NCBI GenBank assembly: GCA_023091665.1
Contig: JALJCQ010000020.1
Span: forward strand, 248,001-312,000
Origin: Pythium myriotylum
Taxonomy: Eukaryota > Oomycota > Peronosporomycetes > Pythiales > Pythiaceae
DNA length: 64,000 nt
Direction: 5' to 3'
Shown: positions 61,358 to 64,000 of the stretch, one piece after another
Layout of the letters: every line of letters begins with the position of its first letter
Position numbering within the stretch: position 1 is the stretch's first letter
Made by a program: the position numbers and the translations under genes
The notes under the pieces: generated by a model
What the model saw: the letters and a program-made list of their open reading frames with translations, nothing else
What the model was told of the DNA's origin: nothing
Databases searched by the model: none

Positions 61358-62334
61358 ACTCACACGGATACCCCCGCCCAAACACCTCCACAATTAATAC
61401 TCAACAAAACACACAACACACACAAACGCACAACACACAACACACACTCCAACCACAACACAACACAACACACTCACTCCACCAACGTCCAATACCACCT
61501 CCCCCATCTCCCAAACCCCCACCCTACATGCGCGCATGGTGTACGTAACCTTCCAGGCCCTCTCCTTTCCACCGCGTATCTCTCCAATGTGCTCACCGTC
61601 GGTTTGGCTCGTCCTCAGCCGAGGTCCATCACCAACCAGTCATCCCACTACACCCTTCTACAACAAAACAAACGCTGTCTCGTTTGAAACAACCTCGCAC
61701 TGCCACCCACGCCACCCACGCCACGCCACCGACGCCACCCACGTCGCTTCTCGGGGGCCTCCCCTTCAGCTCTCCTCCCTTCTCGTGCTTGCCACGTCTA
61801 CGCCACGCGGTTGGAACCAAACAACCAGCCCACGCGCCGTCGCAATACTTACTCTCACCCACATCCCAACCAACAAGATGATGGAGACGGAGGACACGAC
61901 AGCCTCCACATGGAGTGTACACTCGATGCAGAGACAGAGCGTGGAGGTAGCGGGCTACAGCCAGTCCAACCAGCCCAACACACTGGGTTGGCGTCCTGCG
62001 TATGGATATCCTCTTCCGCCAGTCCTCGCCCTCTTGATCGTCGTGTTCTCGGTTCTGGCCCGGTGCATCGTCCTTGGTGTGGTCTGGCGGGGGTGGATAC
62101 CTGCTACCTGGTCTACGTTACTCCTCGAGGAGTTTCGGGCTTCGCTGGTGGGTGGCCGCCCGTGTGGGCGCGGGAGTGCGGTGGAGGTGTGCGTGTGTGT
62201 GTGTGCGTGTGTGTGTAAGAGAGGGTGTGTGTGGGTGTGAGGGAGAATGTGTGGGTGTGGGTGTGAGAGAGGGTGTGTGTGGTGTGTGCGAAGGTGGCAG
62301 AAGGTGCTATAATGTGCAAAAAGGTGGAGCAAAG

Positions 62335-62407
62335 TATCAATGGAGGGGATCGAACCCTCGATCTCAAGCGTGTGAAGCTTGCGTCCTAACCACTAGACGA
62401 CACTGAC
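62335..62407 (-). tRNA. tRNA-Val-CAC: tRNA-Val(CAC), copy 58
   Basis: Same gene as at 1204-1276. Unit 61536-62585, 1,050 bp: one 9-bp motif fewer. Confidence 0.92.
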
Positions 62408-63371
62408 ACTCACACGGATACCCCCGCCCAAACACCTCCACAATTAATACTCAACAAAACACACAACACACACAAACGCACAACACACAACACACACTCC
62501 AACCACAACACAACACAACACACTCACTCCACCAACGTCCAATACCACCTCCCCCATCTCCCAAACCCCCACCCTACATGCGCGCATGGTGTACGTAACC
62601 TTCCAGGCCCTCTCCTTTCCACCGCGTATCTCTCCAATGTGCTCACCGTCGGTTTGGCTCGTCCTCAGCCGAGGTCCATCACCAACCAGTCATCCCACTA
62701 CACCCTTCTACAACAAAACAAACGCTGTCTCGTTTGAAACAACCTCGCACTGCCACCCACGCCACCCACGCCACCCACGCCACGCCACCGACGCCACCCA
62801 CGTCGCTTCTCGGGGGCCTCCCCTTCAGCTCTCCTCCCTTCTCGTGCTTGCCACGTCTACGCCACGCGGTTGGAACCAAACAACCAGCCCACGCGCCGTC
62901 GCAATACTTACTCTCACCCACATCCCAACCAACAAGATGATGGAGACGGAGGACACGACAGCCTCCACATGGAGTGTACACTCGATGCAGAGACAGAGCG
63001 TGGAGGTAGCGGGCTACAGCCAGTCCAACCAGCCCAACACACTGGGTTGGCGTCCTGCGTATGGATATCCTCTTCCGCCAGTCCTCGCCCTCTTGATCGT
63101 CGTGTTCTCGGTTCTGGCCCGGTGCATCGTCCTTGGTGTGGTCTGGCGGGGGTGGATACCTGCTACCTGGTCTACGTTACTCCTCGAGGAGTTTCGGGCT
63201 TCGCTGGTGGGTGGCCGCCCGTGTGGGCGCGGGAGTGCGGTGGAGGTGTGCGTGTGTGTGGGTGCGTGTGTGTGTGAGGGAGAATGTGTGGGTGTGGGTG
63301 TGAGAGAGGGTGTGTGTGGTGTGTGCGAAGGTGGCAGAAGGTGCTATAATGTGCAAAAAGGTGGAGCAAAG

Positions 63372-63444
63372 TATCAATGGAGGGGATCGAACCCTCGATC
63401 TCAAGCGTGTGAAGCTTGCGTCCTAACCACTAGACGACACTGAC
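63372..63444 (-). tRNA. tRNA-Val-CAC: tRNA-Val(CAC), copy 59
   Basis: Same gene as at 1204-1276. Unit 62586-63622, 1,037 bp: 22-bp GT-tract loss without the C-to-G change, unlike units 36568 and 53079. Confidence 0.92.
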
Positions 63445-63622
63445 ACTCACACGGATACCCCCGCCCAAACACCTCCACAATTAATACTCAACAAAACACA
63501 CAACACACACAAACGCACAACACACAACACACACTCCAACCACAACACAACACAACACACTCACTCCACCAACGTCCAATACCACCTCCCCCATCTCCCA
63601 AACCCCCACCCTACATGCGCGC

Positions 63623-64000
63623 ATGGTGTACGTAACCTTCCAGGCCCTCTCCTTTCCACCGCGTATCTCTCCAATGTGCTCACCGTCGGTTTGGCTCGTC
63701 CTCAGCCGAGGTCCATCACCAACCAGTCATCCCACTACACCCTTCTACAACAAAACAAACGCTGTCTCGTTTGAAACAACCTCGCACTGCCACCCACGCC
63801 ACCCACGCCACCCACGCCACGCCACCGACGCCACCCACGTCGCTTCTCGGGGGCCTCCCCTTCAGCTCTCCTCCCTTCTCGTGCTTGCCACGTCTACGCC
63901 ACGCGGTTGGAACCAAACAACCAGCCCACGCGCCGTCGCAATACTTACTCTCACCCACATCCCAACCAACAAGATGATGGAGACGGAGGACACGACAGCC
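63623..64000. repeat. Right-hand unit cut off by the window end (first 378 bp)
   Basis: Begins at the usual palindrome and carries three copies of the 9-bp motif. It ends before the GT tract and tRNA. The array therefore continues beyond this window. Confidence 0.95.

Larger units (their letters stand above)
621..64000. repeat. Tandem array of ~1,059-bp units, each with one minus-strand tRNA-Val(CAC) gene
   Basis: The block repeats head-to-tail with no interruption: one left-truncated unit, 58 complete units and one unit cut by the window end. Lengths measured from unit start to unit start are 1,059 (most common), 1,080, 1,180, 1,050, 1,037, 1,057, 1,047, 1,066, 1,026, 1,063, 1,042 and 1,201 bp. 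Every length is explained by a few indels: 9-bp minisatellite loss, 21-bp and 121-bp duplications, 22-bp and 14-bp GT-tract losses, a 26-bp GT-tract duplication, and 2-, 17- and 24-bp AC-tract losses. Outside these the units are nearly identical, with only a handful of substitutions noticed. There are no transposase-like frames, no terminal inverted repeats and no target-site pattern. The organisation matches a satellite-like tRNA gene array maintained by concerted evolution. The right end is not in the window. Confidence 0.97.

Noticed and set aside
621..64000. CRISPR array
   Set aside because: The repeat period is about 1 kb with near-identical units and no unique spacers, and the sequence is eukaryotic in character.
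621..64000. SINE or other retroelement family, or transposon insertion
   Set aside because: Units are strictly tandem, lack target-site duplications, A-rich tails and terminal inverted repeats, and encode no transposase or reverse transcriptase. The tRNA is intact with its own terminator.
621..64000. Purely artefactual repeat expansion by the assembler
   Set aside because: Neighbouring units differ by specific indels and substitutions in non-random blocks, which simple looping would not produce. Exact copy number still depends on read length.

Overview
The window is almost entirely one head-to-tail tandem array of a tRNA gene. From position 621 to the right edge (over 63 kb) a unit of about 1,059 bp repeats in a single orientation: one truncated unit at the left edge, 58 complete units, and one unit cut off by the window end. 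Every unit that reaches far enough carries one 73-nt tRNA gene on the minus strand, 59 genes in all. It folds as a complete cloverleaf with anticodon CAC (valine, reading GUG codons). No CCA is encoded, internal A and B boxes are present, and a T5 terminator lies 12 nt past the 3' end. These features point to RNA polymerase III and a eukaryotic nuclear genome. By eye the sequence is about 55-60% GC. I cannot name the species. Tandem arrays of tRNA-bearing units separated by simple-sequence DNA are well known in Entamoeba, but Entamoeba genomes are AT-rich, so this would be a different, GC-richer lineage. An amoebozoan such as Acanthamoeba is only a guess.

Layout: 1-620 is non-repetitive flank. 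It begins with the end of an open frame (3-152) dense in Cys and His, possibly the tail of a zinc-binding protein. Then about 470 bp follow in which I see no gene. The array starts abruptly at 621, about 225 bp into the unit. I count units from the ATG that overlaps a 12-bp palindrome (for example 4646). Left to right, each unit holds a C-rich segment with a 9-bp minisatellite, a mixed segment with two perfect palindromes, a GT-rich tract of about 104 bp, the T5 terminator, the tRNA (minus strand), a TATA-like AATTAATA, and an AC-rich tract. The GT tract and the AC tract are roughly inverted complements around the tRNA.

The units are nearly identical but carry a small set of shared variants: a 121-bp internal duplication (6 units), a 21-bp duplication (10 units), a 9-bp copy-number change (7 units), a C-to-G substitution (16 units), and several GT/AC-tract indels. 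Variants occur in runs and in new combinations, as expected from unequal exchange and gene conversion. The units next to the left edge are the most irregular. Long open frames inside the unit are judged not to be genes: their indels break frame between units, and some run antisense through the tRNA.

All tRNA genes point leftward, toward the unique flank. Functionally the window looks like a high-dosage tRNA-Val(CAC) locus that may also act as a chromatin or structural element. The second role is inference.
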